From Gammaproteobacteria bacterium (GTDB lineage: Bacteria > Pseudomonadota > Gammaproteobacteria > Pseudomonadales > Pseudohongiellaceae): a stretch of DNA of 64,000 nt. Below, in pieces: positions 1-10,793 of this stretch. Where the stretch lies: positions 124,001 to 188,000 of the forward strand of contig PALV01000015.1 of assembly GCA_002706685.1 (NCBI GenBank), written 5' to 3'. Both the position numbers and the translations under genes were made by a program. The notes beneath the pieces were generated by a model. The model had not been told where the DNA came from. It worked only from the letters and a program-made list of their open reading frames with translations, and ran no database searches. How positions within the stretch are numbered: the stretch's first letter is position 1; every line of letters begins with the position of its first letter.

Positions 1-1
1 C

Positions 2-1243
2 GGCAAATACGACAAAGACGATGATCCTGGTGACCTGAGCCATGCCCAGGCACTGGCAGCCGCGCTGTCCGGAACGCTGGGTATGGGCAACATCGCGGGT
101 GTTGCGCTGGCCATTGGCATCGGTGGGCCAGGTGCCGTGTTCTGGATGTGGGTCACGGCGGTGGTAGGCGTGGCTACCAAGTTCTTCACCTGCACACTCG
201 CCGTCATGTACCGCGGACCTGACAGTCAGGGCCACATTCAGGGTGGGCCGATGTATGTCATCCGCGAAGGTCTGGGGCCGCGCTGGCGCTGGCTGGCGGT
301 AATGTTCGCACTGGCCGGGCTGTTCGGAACACTGCCTTCGGTACAGATCAATCAGTTGACCCAGGTGGTGCGCGAGATGGTCTTTGTGCCCGCAGGGCTG
401 GTCGATCCGGCAGAGCCTTTTGTCTTCAATCTTGTCTTTGGCCTGCTCGCCGCAGCACTGGTCGGCGGCGTGATCTTTGGTGGCATTCAGCGCGTGGGGT
501 ACACGGCAGTGCGCCTGGTGCCGGCCATGGTTCTGCTTTACATGAGCATGACCTTGCTGGTGCTGGTCGCCAATATCACTGAGCTGCCGCGGTACCTGCT
601 GCTGATTGTCACCGACGCTTTCAGTGCGGCATCGGTTGGCGGTGGTCTCGTCGGCGTCATCACCATTGGTGTGATGCGTGGCGCGTTCTCCAATGAGGCG
701 GGTATTGGTACTGAATCAATGGCGCACGGCGCAGCCAAGACCACAGAACCTGTGCGGGAGGGGCTGGTCGCCATGATGGGGCCGGTGATAGATACACTGA
801 TTGTGTGCACCTGCACTGCGCTGGTGATATTGCTGACCGGTGTCTGGGAAAGTGGAGATGCCGATGGCGTCAGTCTGACTGCCATGGCATTTGCCGAAGT
901 ACTGCCGGGTCGACTGGGTGCCTATGTGGTTTCGTTTGTTGTGTTGATATTCGCATCCAGCACCATGTTCACATTCTGGTATTACGGCGCCAAGTGTCTT
1001 GGTTTCCTGATTGGTGCCCGGCATCAGCATCACTACCGCTATTTCTACATACTGCTTGTGGTGCTTGGCGCCATCGCGCCACTGGAGGCAGTCTTCGGAC
1101 TTATTGACAGTGCCTATGCATTGATGGCGATACCGACAATGGTCTCAACCTTCATTCTGGCACCCAGGGTAGTGGCCGCCGCACGCATCTACTTTGCGGG
1201 TATGAACAAAGACGCTGATCAGCCAACCGAACGCTCTGCATAG
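2..1243 (+). CDS. Sodium:alanine symporter (AGCS family), 5' truncated by window edge
   Basis: Inner-membrane carrier that would import alanine or glycine with Na+. The reading frame is already open at base 2, before the first ATG at 83, and reads GKYDKDDDPGDLSHAQALAA followed by LSGTLGMGNIAGVA, the signature region of the alanine or glycine:cation symporter family; the gene therefore begins outside the window. Several hydrophobic membrane segments follow, and GAFSNEAGIGTESMAHGA is another family-typical block. The C-terminus ends in a short polar tail. It converges on mfd with only 19 bases between stop codons. Family assignment is firm; substrate is inferred. Confidence 0.9.
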   Translation, partial: GKYDKDDDPGDLSHAQALAAALSGTLGMGNIAGVALAIGIGGPGAVFWMWVTAVVGVATKFFTCTLAVMYRGPDSQGHIQGGPMYVIREGLGPRWRWLAVMFALAGLFGTLPSVQINQLTQVVREMVFVPAGLVDPAEPFVFNLVFGLLAAALVGGVIFGGIQRVGYTAVRLVPAMVLLYMSMTLLVLVANITELPRYLLLIVTDAFSAASVGGGLVGVITIGVMRGAFSNEAGIGTESMAHGAAKTTEPVREGLVAMMGPVIDTLIVCTCTALVILLTGVWESGDADGVSLTAMAFAEVLPGRLGAYVVSFVVLIFASSTMFTFWYYGAKCLGFLIGARHQHHYRYFYILLVVLGAIAPLEAVFGLIDSAYALMAIPTMVSTFILAPRVVAAARIYFAGMNKDADQPTERSA

Positions 1244-1259
1244 GTGCTCAGCGGAGCAG

Positions 1260-1285
1260 GGCTCAGCGTTTGTCTGCGCTGAGCC
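1260..1285. terminator. Hairpin between convergent symporter gene and mfd
   Basis: GGCTCAGCG (1260-1268) pairs perfectly with CGCTGAGCC (1277-1285) around an 8-base loop. It spans the stop codon of mfd and lies just beyond the symporter gene. No T-run follows on either strand, so a role as terminator is a guess. Confidence 0.35.
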
Positions 1286-4200
1286 GCAGCTGATCCAGTG
1301 TCTTGTTGATGAACTCAATACGCGCGGCAGCTTTTTCCTGACCGTGCGTGAATCCCAACTGGGTCGGTCCTGACATTTTGTAGATGCGGCTCTGTTTCTG
1401 GATCAGCTGAACGATAGACAAGGGGTCGACTTTCGTGTGCTGGCCGAACACGATGCGGCCGGTCTGGGCGCTGGCGTCGATCTTGCTGATACCATAAGCC
1501 TCGGCCCGCAATTTCAGCTGTGTCACCGACAACAGAATCTTTACCGGCTCCGGCAGCAGACCAAAGCGGTCGATCATTTCGATCTGCAGATCCCGCAGCT
1601 CATCATCATCCTCGGCGCCGGCAATACGCTTGTACATGATCAGCCGGGTATGGATGTCCGGCAGGTAGTCGTCCGGTATCAGTGCCGGGACGCGCAGATT
1701 GATTTCGCTGCCACTTTGCAGCACCAGATCAATATTGGGTGTGCGTCCTTCCCGCATGGCCTTGACGGCCTCGTCCAGCATTTCGGTGTACAGCGTAAAA
1801 CCGATTTTCTGCATATGACCGGTCTGTTCTTCGCCCAGTATTTCACCCGCACCACGTATCTCCAGGTCGTGACTGGCCAGCGTAAAGCCGGCGCCCAGCG
1901 TGCTGGCGGCGATGATGGCTTCCAGGCGCTTTTGGGCGTCGGTGCTCAGAGCCTTGGGAGGCGGCGTCAACAGATAGGCGTAGGCCTGGTGGTGTGAACG
2001 TCCGACGCGGCCGCGTAACTGATGCAGCTGCGCAAGGCCCAATTTGTCTGCACGGTCAATAATGATGGTGTTGGCATTGGGTATGTCGATGCCGGTTTCG
2101 ATGATGGTCGAACAAACCAGAATATTGTGCCGCTTGTGGTAAAAGTCGGCCATGATGCTTTCCAGTTCGCGCTCGGGCAACTGGCCGTGCGCCACTGACA
2201 CACGCGCTTCTGGCACCAGTTCACGCAGCTGCTCTGCGGTACGCTCAATGGTTTTCACTTCGTTATGCAGGTAGAACACCTGACCGCCACGCAGCAGCTC
2301 GCGCAGAATGGCTTCCTTGACCAGACTGTCCTGGTGTTCGCGCACAAAGGTTTTGACTGACAGGCGTTTGGCGGGCGGTGTCACGATCAGCGACAGGTCG
2401 CGCACACCAGACATCGCAAGATTCAATGTGCGCGGAATGGGCGTTGCCGTCATGGTCAGAATGTCGACCTCGGCACGCAGTGCCTTGATGCGCTCTTTTT
2501 GTTGCACACCAAAGCGGTGCTCTTCATCGATAATGAGCAGGCCCAGGTCTTTATACTTGATCGAGTTCTGCAACAGCTTGTGTGTACCAACGATGATGTC
2601 GGCCTTGCCATCGGCGATGCGTTTCAGGGTCTCTTCCTGTTGCTTGCCGCTGCGAAATCGTGAGATCAGTTCAATGGTGACAGGCCAGTCGGCAAAACGG
2701 TCGCGGAAACTTTCAAAGTGCTGCTGTGCCAGCAGGGTGGTGGGGACCAGCATCACTACCTGTTTGTTGTTCTGTACGGCAATAAACGCGGCGCGCATGG
2801 CAACTTCTGTTTTACCAAAACCCACATCACCACAGACCAGGCGATCCATGGCGCGAGCCGATTGCATGTCCGCAATCACACCGTTGATGGCATCCAGCTG
2901 ATCTGGCGTTTCTTCAAACGGGAAGGTGTCGGCAAACTGCTGATAGTCGATATCATCGACCCGGTAGGGGAAGCCTTTTTTGGACTCACGTTTGGCGTAG
3001 ATATCCAATAGCTCGGCTGCCGCATCGCGAATCTTTTCAGCCGCCTTGCGTTTGTTTTTCTGCCAGGTGTCACTGCCCAGTGTATCCAGTGGTGCCAGCT
3101 CCGGATCAGTGCCGCCGTAGCGACTGATCAGGTGCAGGTTGGCGACAGGCACATACAGCTTGGCGGCGTTGGCATATTCCAGCGTCAGGAACTCAGTCTG
3201 CTCATTTTCAATGGTCAGGTTCTGCAGGCCCACATAGCGGCCAACACCATGATCGAGATGCACCACCGCCGCGCCCGGGCGCAGCTCGGTCAGACTCTTG
3301 ATAATAAAATCGGTGTTGTCCTGCGCTTTGCGCTGACGTCGCCGGCGCTGAGCGATCTTGCGGCCCAGCAGCTGCGTCTCGGTGATCATGATCAGCTGCT
3401 GATCCGGCAGGATCAGGCCTTTGTCCAGCGAGGCGACGGTAATGGCGGGCGATATCTGACTGTCGGCGAATGCCTGCCAGCCGTCGACCTCCTGCACTGG
3501 CAGCGGAATAGTGCGCAGCAGTTCGGTCAAGACCTCGCGTCGGCCAGCTGTTTCGGCACAGAACAGCACTCTGTGTTTGGGATGATCCGCCAGAAAGTGT
3601 TGCAGCGCCTGCATCGGGTGGGATGCCTGCGGATTGTTGTCCAGCTCAGGAAACATCGACGGAGCAGTCGCTTCCAGCGTTATGGTGGCGAATGGCTTGA
3701 TGTGCCGGAAAACTTCCTCCGGTGTCAGAAACACCTCGGCCGGCGCCAGAACCGGGCGCTGCCTGTCGTAACGTCTATCCTCATAGCGCGTTTCGATGTC
3801 CTGCCAGAAGCGCTGCGCAGGTTGCTCAAGCTGGCGGCTGCGGACGATGACAGATTGCTCGGGCAGGTAGTCAAACAGGTCGCTGAGCGTGTCGAAGAAC
3901 AGCGGCAGATAATATTCGGCTCCGGTCGCCGCGATGCCGTCGCTGATGTCCTGATAAAGGCTGCAGTTGCGCGTATCGACGTCGAAGGTTTCGCGAAAGC
4001 GCTTGCGGAACTGGGTGCGGCCAGCTTCGTTCAGCGGAAACTCCTTGCCCGGCAGCACCCGCACTTCGTCAACTTTGTCCAGAGACAATTGTGTCTCCGG
4101 GTCAAAAACCCGAAGTGACTCTATCTCATCGTCGAACAGGTCAATCCGGTAGGGATGTTTGCTGCCCATCGGAAAAATATCCAGGATCGCCCCGCGCACC

Positions 4201-4715
4201 GCAAACTCACCGTGTTCGTAAACCGAGTCCACGTGCTGGTAGCCGGCGGCTATCAGCCGCTCCCGCAGCGATTCGGTATCCAGCGTTTCGCCTGTCTTCA
4301 CCATCAGGCTGTTGCCCAGTACATATTCGGCTGGCGGCAGTCGGTGCATGACGCTGTTGATCGGCACGATGACAATGCCGGCGCGCATGGCCGGCAAATG
4401 ATAGAGCGCGCTCAATCGTTCGGAGACAATGTCCTGATGCGGCGAGAAGCTGTCGTAGGGCAGCGTTTCCCAGTCGGGGAAAGTGTAGATTGGCAGTGCG
4501 GCATCGCTGCCTGCAAAAAATACCAGCTCGCGGCGCAATTGCTCGGCTTCTTCGCTGCTGTTGGTCAACATCACCAGGGGGGCTGAGCGCTGCTTTGCCA
4601 GTTCGCGGGCGGCATGCACCAGAGCCAGCGACAACTGGCTGTCTGACAGGTCGCGCCACTGCAGGGAATGGGCAATATCTGGTATGGGTGGATTACGAAC
4701 CGGAGTTGGAGCCAT
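1263..4715 (-). CDS. mfd: Transcription-repair coupling factor Mfd
   Basis: ATP-driven DNA translocase that removes stalled RNA polymerase from damaged template and recruits UvrA. The 1150 residues match the usual length. Seen in order: a UvrB-like N-terminal part, the polymerase-interacting region (around LRPGAAVVHLDHGVGRYVGL), a RecG-like helicase with Walker A GDVGFGKTEVA and a DEEH box, motif III TATPIPRTL, motif VI QLRGRVGRS, and the C-terminal TRCF domain. It starts at ATG 4715 and diverges from gap. No defect is visible. Confidence 0.97.
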   Translation of the reverse strand: MAPTPVRNPPIPDIAHSLQWRDLSDSQLSLALVHAARELAKQRSAPLVMLTNSSEEAEQLRRELVFFAGSDAALPIYTFPDWETLPYDSFSPHQDIVSERLSALYHLPAMRAGIVIVPINSVMHRLPPAEYVLGNSLMVKTGETLDTESLRERLIAAGYQHVDSVYEHGEFAVRGAILDIFPMGSKHPYRIDLFDDEIESLRVFDPETQLSLDKVDEVRVLPGKEFPLNEAGRTQFRKRFRETFDVDTRNCSLYQDISDGIAATGAEYYLPLFFDTLSDLFDYLPEQSVIVRSRQLEQPAQRFWQDIETRYEDRRYDRQRPVLAPAEVFLTPEEVFRHIKPFATITLEATAPSMFPELDNNPQASHPMQALQHFLADHPKHRVLFCAETAGRREVLTELLRTIPLPVQEVDGWQAFADSQISPAITVASLDKGLILPDQQLIMITETQLLGRKIAQRRRRQRKAQDNTDFIIKSLTELRPGAAVVHLDHGVGRYVGLQNLTIENEQTEFLTLEYANAAKLYVPVANLHLISRYGGTDPELAPLDTLGSDTWQKNKRKAAEKIRDAAAELLDIYAKRESKKGFPYRVDDIDYQQFADTFPFEETPDQLDAINGVIADMQSARAMDRLVCGDVGFGKTEVAMRAAFIAVQNNKQVVMLVPTTLLAQQHFESFRDRFADWPVTIELISRFRSGKQQEETLKRIADGKADIIVGTHKLLQNSIKYKDLGLLIIDEEHRFGVQQKERIKALRAEVDILTMTATPIPRTLNLAMSGVRDLSLIVTPPAKRLSVKTFVREHQDSLVKEAILRELLRGGQVFYLHNEVKTIERTAEQLRELVPEARVSVAHGQLPERELESIMADFYHKRHNILVCSTIIETGIDIPNANTIIIDRADKLGLAQLHQLRGRVGRSHHQAYAYLLTPPPKALSTDAQKRLEAIIAASTLGAGFTLASHDLEIRGAGEILGEEQTGHMQKIGFTLYTEMLDEAVKAMREGRTPNIDLVLQSGSEINLRVPALIPDDYLPDIHTRLIMYKRIAGAEDDDELRDLQIEMIDRFGLLPEPVKILLSVTQLKLRAEAYGISKIDASAQTGRIVFGQHTKVDPLSIVQLIQKQSRIYKMSGPTQLGFTHGQEKAAARIEFINKTLDQLRLSADKR

Positions 4716-4792
4716 GTGAGTCAGGTTGGATAGCTGTGGACGTGTTTATCGCGCGATTGTTGGGGGCGTATTCTGGCATAGTCCGGATAAAG

Positions 4793-4821
4793 TTGCACCG
4801 ACGCGCCAATCACAAGATAAT
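4793..4821 (+). promoter_or_regulatory. Probable sigma-70 promoter of gap
   Basis: TTGCAC (4793-4798), a 17-base spacer and GATAAT (4816-4821) form a good sigma-70 layout. Transcription would start near 4826-4828, which places the in-frame upstream start candidates at 4726 and 4822 outside the message and supports the GTG at 4870. Confidence 0.6.
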
Positions 4822-4869
4822 ATGCGCCCTCACACTTTACTCAATCCACATGACAGACAGGTAACTTAC

Positions 4870-6330
4870 GTGAACCGACCCAGCCCGGATGACTATTTCA
4901 GCGATTGGAAAGCAAGGGAAGCCCTGGCCCAGGAGATGATTCCTGTGGTAGGACGGCTGTACAGTGAGCGCAATGTTGGTGTGTTCATATACGGTCGTCC
5001 TCTGCACAACCGCTCTGTGACCAATATCATGAAGTCACATCGATTTGTGCGTCAGGTAGGCCGCAATGAAATGTCAGAATTTGAAGCCCATCCCGTGCTG
5101 ATGGCACTGGCCAAGCTGGATCTGTGGCATTGCCAGATCGACCTCGGCAAGCTCACCGTCAAATACATGGAGCTTCAGCAGGCCAACAAGGCGCCTTCTG
5201 TGGATGAGTACGTCGCTGCCGAACTGGGTTCGCTGGTAGGTGACAAGACCCCACCCAGCAAGAAGTCCCAGGATGTGGTGCTTTACGGTTTCGGCCGTAT
5301 TGGTCGTCTGATCGCGCGTCTGATGATTGAGCGCACCAGTACCGGTGAAGTCATGCGGCTGCGCGCTGTTGTCGTCAGACCCGGCAAGGAAGGCGACCTG
5401 ATAAAGCGCGCCAGTCTGTTCACTTCTGACTCGGTGCACGGCACATTCCAGGGCACGGTCCGGATCGATGAAGAGAACAACTGCCTGATCTGCAACGGCA
5501 ACAAGGTTCAGTTCATCTACGCCAGCAACCCGGATGAGATCGACTACACGCAGTACGGCATCGATGACGCGCTGATTATCGACAATACGGGCAGCTGGCG
5601 CGACGAAGCCGGCCTGTCGCGACACCTGAAATCAAAGGGTGCCAGCAAGGTCATGTTGACAGCGCCCGGCAAGGGCAACCTCAAGAACATCGTTTACGGT
5701 ATCAACGACCGGCAGATCACGCCTGATGACAAGATCATCACGGCGGCATCGTGCACGACCAACGCCATTGCACCAGTGCTGAAGGTTTTGAATGACGAGT
5801 TCGGCGTGGTCAGTGGTCACGTGGAGACCGTCCACGCTTATACCAACGACCAGAACCTGATCGACAATTACCATTCAGGCAACCGTCGTGGCCGCAGTGC
5901 GGCGCTGAACATGGTGCTGACTGAAACGGGTGCGGCCAAGGCTGTAGTCAAGGCGGTTCCGGAACTGGCTGGCAAACTGACCGGTAATGCGGTTCGTGTG
6001 CCGGTCCCCAACGTCTCCATGGCCATCCTGATGCTTAATCTGGAGAAAAGCACGACCAAGGAAGAAATCAACGAGTTCCTGCGACTGCTGGCACTGCACT
6101 CACCACTGCAGAACCAGATCAGCTATACCCAGGATCCCGATGCTGTGTCCAGCGACTTCGTGGGCACCCGGGAAGCGGCCACTGTCGACTCGACTGCCAC
6201 GATTGTTGAAGGTAATCGCTGCGTCCTGTACCTGTGGTACGACAACGAGTTCGGCTACTGCAACCAGGTCGTACGCATGGTTTACCGCATGGCCGGCGTC
6301 AACTATCGGACCTATCCGGTAGAGGGCTGA
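4870..6330 (+). CDS. gap: Glyceraldehyde-3-phosphate dehydrogenase, long N-terminal-extension type
   Basis: NAD(P)-dependent enzyme interconverting glyceraldehyde-3-phosphate and 1,3-bisphosphoglycerate. The frame stays open upstream to 4726, but the promoter at 4793-4821 favours GTG 4870, giving 486 residues, the size of the long Pseudomonas-type enzyme. The first ~135 residues are the extra domain of this subtype; then comes the NAD-binding GFGRIGR, and the catalytic motif SCTTN with Cys295. The C-terminus WYDNEFGYCNQVVRMVY is typical. It stands alone between mfd and the nqr leader. Direction of flux (glycolytic or gluconeogenic) cannot be read from sequence. Confidence 0.93.
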   Translation: MNRPSPDDYFSDWKAREALAQEMIPVVGRLYSERNVGVFIYGRPLHNRSVTNIMKSHRFVRQVGRNEMSEFEAHPVLMALAKLDLWHCQIDLGKLTVKYMELQQANKAPSVDEYVAAELGSLVGDKTPPSKKSQDVVLYGFGRIGRLIARLMIERTSTGEVMRLRAVVVRPGKEGDLIKRASLFTSDSVHGTFQGTVRIDEENNCLICNGNKVQFIYASNPDEIDYTQYGIDDALIIDNTGSWRDEAGLSRHLKSKGASKVMLTAPGKGNLKNIVYGINDRQITPDDKIITAASCTTNAIAPVLKVLNDEFGVVSGHVETVHAYTNDQNLIDNYHSGNRRGRSAALNMVLTETGAAKAVVKAVPELAGKLTGNAVRVPVPNVSMAILMLNLEKSTTKEEINEFLRLLALHSPLQNQISYTQDPDAVSSDFVGTREAATVDSTATIVEGNRCVLYLWYDNEFGYCNQVVRMVYRMAGVNYRTYPVEG

Positions 6331-6741
6331 TGATTCAGGGGGCGGAGTCACGACTCCGTTCCCTGATTCCAGCCGTCGGCGAAAGCCCGCCGTTCCCGAC
6401 CTTTCAGCGCTGTTCGCGCCAGTCTGTTGCACTTCTGAACGCCTTCATAAAAATTCAAAAACCGGTGGTAAATCAGACCGCTTATCTCTATAATTGTGCG
6501 CGTTTTCACGGCGCCAGCCGATACCAGGCTGCCACACCGGGTTGCCAGCGCTGACCAGCCTGGGCGTCATGTCCAGAATCACGATTTAGCCAGCTTGAAG
6601 GCGCAAGATCGACAGTGCAGGTAACATCTCTCAAAAGCGGCGCGAGGCCGCAGTGGTGCTGTAAGCGTACGCTGAATCAGAATGGCGTGAAATACGTAAC
6701 AAACAAACGTTTATCCTGAAATCTAAGACTAGGCCTGATGA
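6331..6741 (+). promoter_or_regulatory. Long leader region upstream of nqrA with possible promoter and hairpins
   Basis: There is no gene in these 411 bases. A TATAAT at 6489-6494 has only a poor -35 (TGGTAA, 6466-6471). If used, it would give a leader of about 240 bases. Within that leader CCAGGCTG (6524-6531) pairs with CAGCCTGG (6556-6563), and GCGGC (6637-6641) pairs with GCCGC (6647-6651). A structured cis-acting RNA is possible, but I cannot match it to a known class. AGG at 6731-6733 is the likely ribosome site for nqrA. Confidence 0.4.
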
Positions 6742-8100
6742 ATGATCAGAATTAAGCGCGGTTTGGACCTACCCATCAGTGGCGCTCCTGAGCAGACAAT
6801 CGCAGAAGGCCGGGCCGTAAGCTCGGTGGCGATTCTGGGGAGAGACTACGTGGGCATGAAGCCCACCATGGAAGTCAGCGAGGGCGACAAAGTGCGCCTC
6901 GGACAGCTACTTTTCACAGACAAGAAAACTGAAGGCGTAAAATACACTGCGCCCGGCACAGGCACTGTGCGCGCCATCAATCGTGGCGAGAAGCGCGTTT
7001 TCCTGTCTCTGGTCATCGATCTGGATGAAGATCAGTCAGACCAGGAAACCTTCGCCAGCTACAGCGATGCCGATATCGCAACCCTGGATCGCGAAAAGAT
7101 TGTCGAGAATCTGGTTGAATCAGGTCTCTGGACGACCCTGCGTACGCGTCCCTTCAGTCGTGTGCCCAGTCCCGAGCAAACACCCGCTGCGATCTTCGTC
7201 AATCTGATGGATAGCAATCCGCTGGCCATGGATCCGGAGCTGGTGGCCCGCGAGCACTCTCAGGACCTGGTGCGAGGTGTCAATCTGTTGGCCCGTCTGA
7301 CCCAGCGCAATGTTTACCTTTGCCGCCGTGCAGGCAGCTTCCAGGGCCTGGAAAATGAAGCCTTCGCCAGCAATGTGTCTGTCAATGATTTCGCCGGTCC
7401 GCATCCCTCCGGTTTGACTGGAACGCATATCCACTTCCTGGATCCGGTCAGCCTTAACAAATGGGTCTGGACTGCAGGCTTTCAGGACGTCATCGCCTAT
7501 GGCAAGCTGTTTGCCACCGGCAAAATCTGGAACGAGCGCGTAGTGGCGCTGGGCGGTCCGCAGGCCAAGCAGCCGCGTCTGCTGCGCACCCGTGTTGGTG
7601 CCAACCTGAACGAACTGCTGGCCGACGAGCTGCATGACGGTGAGAACCGGGTAGTGTCCGGTTCGGTGCTGGCCGGTCGCAAGGTCGCAGATCCTGAAAA
7701 TTTTCTGGGCCGTTACCATCAGCAGATTACTGTGTTGAAAGAAGGCCGCGAGCGTCCGCTGTTTGGCTACCTGTCGCCAGGTACCAATCGCCACTCGAAC
7801 CTGGGCATCTACCTGACCAGTCTGTTCAAGGGCAAAAAGCTGGACATGACCACAACTACCAATGGTAGTGAACGCGCAATGGTGCCAGTCGGGTCCTATG
7901 AAACAATAATGCCTCTGGATATTCTGCCGACACAATTACTGCGCTCGCTGATCGTCGGAGACATCGAAACTGCCATGAGTCTCGGCGCACTGGAACTGGA
8001 CGAAGAGGACCTGGCACTGTGCACCTACGTGTGTCCGGGTAAATACGAATATGGTCCGATTCTGCGTAGCAACCTTACGCGTATCGAAAAAGAGACTTGA
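6742..8100 (+). CDS. nqrA: Na+-translocating NADH:quinone reductase subunit A
   Basis: Cytoplasmic-side subunit of the sodium-pumping NADH:ubiquinone oxidoreductase, implicated in quinone binding. The 452 residues begin [14 protein letters not shown], the usual NqrA start, and the N-terminal barrel with the [14 protein letters not shown] segment is present. The C-terminal part ([22 protein letters not shown]) is typical of NqrA and resembles RnfC. First gene of nqrABCDEF; nqrB begins 14 bases after its stop. Confidence 0.97.
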   Translation: MIRIKRGLDLPISGAPEQTIAEGRAVSSVAILGRDYVGMKPTMEVSEGDKVRLGQLLFTDKKTEGVKYTAPGTGTVRAINRGEKRVFLSLVIDLDEDQSDQETFASYSDADIATLDREKIVENLVESGLWTTLRTRPFSRVPSPEQTPAAIFVNLMDSNPLAMDPELVAREHSQDLVRGVNLLARLTQRNVYLCRRAGSFQGLENEAFASNVSVNDFAGPHPSGLTGTHIHFLDPVSLNKWVWTAGFQDVIAYGKLFATGKIWNERVVALGGPQAKQPRLLRTRVGANLNELLADELHDGENRVVSGSVLAGRKVADPENFLGRYHQQITVLKEGRERPLFGYLSPGTNRHSNLGIYLTSLFKGKKLDMTTTTNGSERAMVPVGSYETIMPLDILPTQLLRSLIVGDIETAMSLGALELDEEDLALCTYVCPGKYEYGPILRSNLTRIEKET

Positions 8101-8114
8101 TGGAAAGCTGAAAC

Positions 8115-9332
8115 ATGAGTCTGCGTAAATATTTAGATGATCTGGCGCCTCATTTCGAAAAAGGCGGCAAATACGAAAAGATGTATCCACTGTATGAAGC
8201 CGTGGACACCATTTTCTATTCCCCCAGCAAAGTGACCGTCTCCGGTTCGCATGTGCGCGATGGTATTGACCTCAAGCGCATCATGATCACCGTCTGGTTC
8301 GCTACATTCCCTGCCATGTTCTACGGTATGTACAACGTGGGATACCAGGCGAACATGGCGATGGCCAGCATGGGTATCGAGTCAGTCGAAGGCTGGCGTG
8401 GAGCGCTGATTGGCCTGCTGGCCGGGCATGACCCGAGCAGCATCTGGGACAACTTCTGGCACGGCGCTGCCTACTTCCTCCCGATTTACGCCACTGTGTT
8501 TATTGTGGGTGGTTTCTGGGAAGTACTGTTCGCCGTCAAGCGTGGACACGAGATTAACGAAGGTTTCTTCGTTACCTCCATCCTGTTCTCATTGATCGTG
8601 CCGCCGACACTGCCACTGTGGCAGGCAGCACTGGGTATCAGTTTTGGTGTAATTCTTGGCAAGGAAGTGTTTGGTGGAACCGGCAAGAACTTCCTGAACC
8701 CGGCGCTGACCGGTCGGGCCTTCCTTTATTTCGCCTACGCACCGCAGATCTCCGGCGACTCCGTATGGACAGCGGTCGATGGCTTCAGTGGCGCCACTGC
8801 GCTGAGTCAGGTTGCGTCTAACGGCCTGCCGGCAATGATGGCGGCGACCGGCGAACAGCTGACCTGGCTGGATGCATTCTTCGGCCGCATGCAGGGATCC
8901 GTGGGAGAGGTGTCGACCCTGGCTATCCTGATCGGGGCAGCCATTCTGCTGATTACCCGCATCGCCTCATGGCGCATCATCTCGGGTGTGTTCCTGGGTA
9001 TGGTGATTTTCTCGACCTTCCTGAACCTGGTAGGCTCTGATACCAACCCGGCGTTCGCAACGCCCTGGTACTGGCACCTGGTGCTGGGTGGTTTCGCCTT
9101 CGGTATGGTGTTCATGGCGACTGATCCGGTTTCCGCGTCGATGACCAATACCGGCAAGTGGATATTCGGCATACTGATTGGCATGCTGACGGTCATGATC
9201 CGGGTTCTCAACCCGGCCTATCCTGAGGGCATCATGCTGGCCATCCTGTTTGCTAACCTGTGTGCTCCGCTGATCGACTACTTTGTCGTGAAAGCCAATA
9301 TCAAACGGAGGATCGCTCGCAATGTCGTCTAA
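8115..9332 (+). CDS. nqrB: Na+-translocating NADH:quinone reductase subunit B
   Basis: Integral membrane subunit carrying covalent FMN and riboflavin and contributing to the Na+ path. The 405 residues hold many hydrophobic helices. The flavinylation motif SGAT occurs at residues 225-228, so Thr228 is the predicted FMN acceptor. GGAAAG just before the ATG is a plausible ribosome site. The end overlaps the start of nqrC by 11 bases, implying translational coupling. Confidence 0.97.
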   Translation: MSLRKYLDDLAPHFEKGGKYEKMYPLYEAVDTIFYSPSKVTVSGSHVRDGIDLKRIMITVWFATFPAMFYGMYNVGYQANMAMASMGIESVEGWRGALIGLLAGHDPSSIWDNFWHGAAYFLPIYATVFIVGGFWEVLFAVKRGHEINEGFFVTSILFSLIVPPTLPLWQAALGISFGVILGKEVFGGTGKNFLNPALTGRAFLYFAYAPQISGDSVWTAVDGFSGATALSQVASNGLPAMMAATGEQLTWLDAFFGRMQGSVGEVSTLAILIGAAILLITRIASWRIISGVFLGMVIFSTFLNLVGSDTNPAFATPWYWHLVLGGFAFGMVFMATDPVSASMTNTGKWIFGILIGMLTVMIRVLNPAYPEGIMLAILFANLCAPLIDYFVVKANIKRRIARNVV

Positions 9333-10113
9333 CATCAACTCCGTTGCCAATACCATCAAGGTGGCTCTGGGCCTGTGTGTGGTCTGCTCTATCGTGATCT
9401 CCAGCGCGGCTGTCATGCTGAAACCGATGCAGACCGCTAACGAACTGCTGGATCGCAACAAGAATATTCTGATTGCAGCAGGCATGTTCGACCCGGAGGC
9501 CCACACCAACGCCGACGTGGATGCCATGTTTGAGCAATTCACACCACGTCTGGTCGATCTGGATGAAGGTCGCTACCTGACCGAGGAAGAGCAGCAGCAG
9601 CTGGGCATTGACCCACAAACCTACGATCAGCAGACCGCGCGCAATGACCCAAGCATGTCGATAGCACTGAGTGGTGCTGACGATGTCGCTTCCATTCGTC
9701 GTCGTGCTGACTACGCAACCGTCTATGTCATCCAGAACGAGACCGGCGGTTACGAGAGCGTTGTGATTCCGGTAAGCGGTTACGGTCTGTGGGGCATCAT
9801 GTACGGATACCTGGCGCTCGAGAGTGACGGCAACACCATTCGCGGTATCGGTTTTTACGACCACCAGGAAACACCCGGTCTGGGCGGCGAGATCAGCAAC
9901 CCGCGCTGGCAGGCGCAGTGGCCTGGCAAGGAAGTGTATGGCGACGATGGTGATGTTGCTTTCCAGGTAGTTAAAGGCGGTGGTTCTGGCGAGAGCCAGG
10001 TCGATGCGCTGTCTGGCGCAACGCTCACCAGCCGTGGTGTAGAAAACATGATGCGATTCTGGCTGGGGGAGAACGGTTTCGGGCCCTATCTGGATAACGA
10101 AGTACGGGGCTGA
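9322..10113 (+). CDS. nqrC: Na+-translocating NADH:quinone reductase subunit C
   Basis: Subunit with one N-terminal transmembrane helix (about residues 12-34) and a periplasmic domain holding covalent FMN. The acceptor motif SGAT is at residues 231-234 (Thr234), the site modified by the flavin transferase ApbE encoded downstream. GGAGG is placed inside the end of nqrB, 8 bases before the ATG. Length 263 residues, normal for the family. Confidence 0.97.
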   Translation: MSSNINSVANTIKVALGLCVVCSIVISSAAVMLKPMQTANELLDRNKNILIAAGMFDPEAHTNADVDAMFEQFTPRLVDLDEGRYLTEEEQQQLGIDPQTYDQQTARNDPSMSIALSGADDVASIRRRADYATVYVIQNETGGYESVVIPVSGYGLWGIMYGYLALESDGNTIRGIGFYDHQETPGLGGEISNPRWQAQWPGKEVYGDDGDVAFQVVKGGGSGESQVDALSGATLTSRGVENMMRFWLGENGFGPYLDNEVRG

Positions 10114-10124
10114 CGAGGTTTATT

Positions 10125-10793
10125 ATGGCAACGGCAAGCACTAAAACGATTCTGATCAAACCGATCTTCATGGATAACCCGATTGCGCTGCAGATCCTCG
10201 GGGTCTGTTCGGCGCTGGCGGTTACCACGAGTCTGCAGGTAACGCTGGTCATGTGTGTGGCGCTGACCACCGTGACAGCATTCTCCAACCTGTTTATCTC
10301 GATGATCCGCAACTACATGCCCAGCAGCATCCGGATCATCATTCAAATGACGATCATCGCCTCGCTGGTAATTCTGGTTGACCAGGTCCTGAAGGCTTAC
10401 GCCTTTGAGATCAGCAAGCAGCTCAGCGTGTTTGTGGGTCTGATCATCACCAACTGTATCGTCATGGGTCGGGCGGAAGCCTTCGCCATGAAGAACCCGC
10501 CCATACCGTCATTCATGGATGGTATCGGTAACGGCCTGGGTTACAGCGTGGTCCTGATTGTAGTGGGTACGCTGCGCGAGCTGTTCGGATCGGGCACCCT
10601 GCTGGGTATCACCATCCTGCCATCAGTGGCCAATGGCGGCTGGTATCAGCCCAACGGTCTGATGCTGCTCGCGCCAAGCGCCTTCTTCATCATTGCCTTT
10701 TTCATCTGGATACTGCGCAACAAGTACGATGAGCAGGTTGAGAAGAACGAATTCGAAATGAAGCCGCACACCATCGAGAAGGGGGCCCACTAA
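10125..10793 (+). CDS. nqrD: Na+-translocating NADH:quinone reductase subunit D
   Basis: Six-helix membrane subunit that, with NqrE, forms an inverted pair embedding an iron-sulfur centre in the membrane. The 222 residues are hydrophobic throughout; the helix [18 protein letters not shown] is characteristic of NqrD/RnfE and holds the conserved Cys. Its stop codon shares a base with the nqrE start (TAATG), so the two are translationally coupled. Confidence 0.97.
   Translation: MATASTKTILIKPIFMDNPIALQILGVCSALAVTTSLQVTLVMCVALTTVTAFSNLFISMIRNYMPSSIRIIIQMTIIASLVILVDQVLKAYAFEISKQLSVFVGLIITNCIVMGRAEAFAMKNPPIPSFMDGIGNGLGYSVVLIVVGTLRELFGSGTLLGITILPSVANGGWYQPNGLMLLAPSAFFIIAFFIWILRNKYDEQVEKNEFEMKPHTIEKGAH

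Noticed and set aside
3132..4118. 328-codon open frame on the plus strand inside mfd
   Set aside because: Antisense to the conserved mfd frame; no recognisable domain, no ribosome site, and a composition expected of a shadow frame.
4726..4869. 48-codon N-terminal extension of gap
   Set aside because: It lies upstream of or across the probable promoter, and the GTG at 4870 gives the normal family length.
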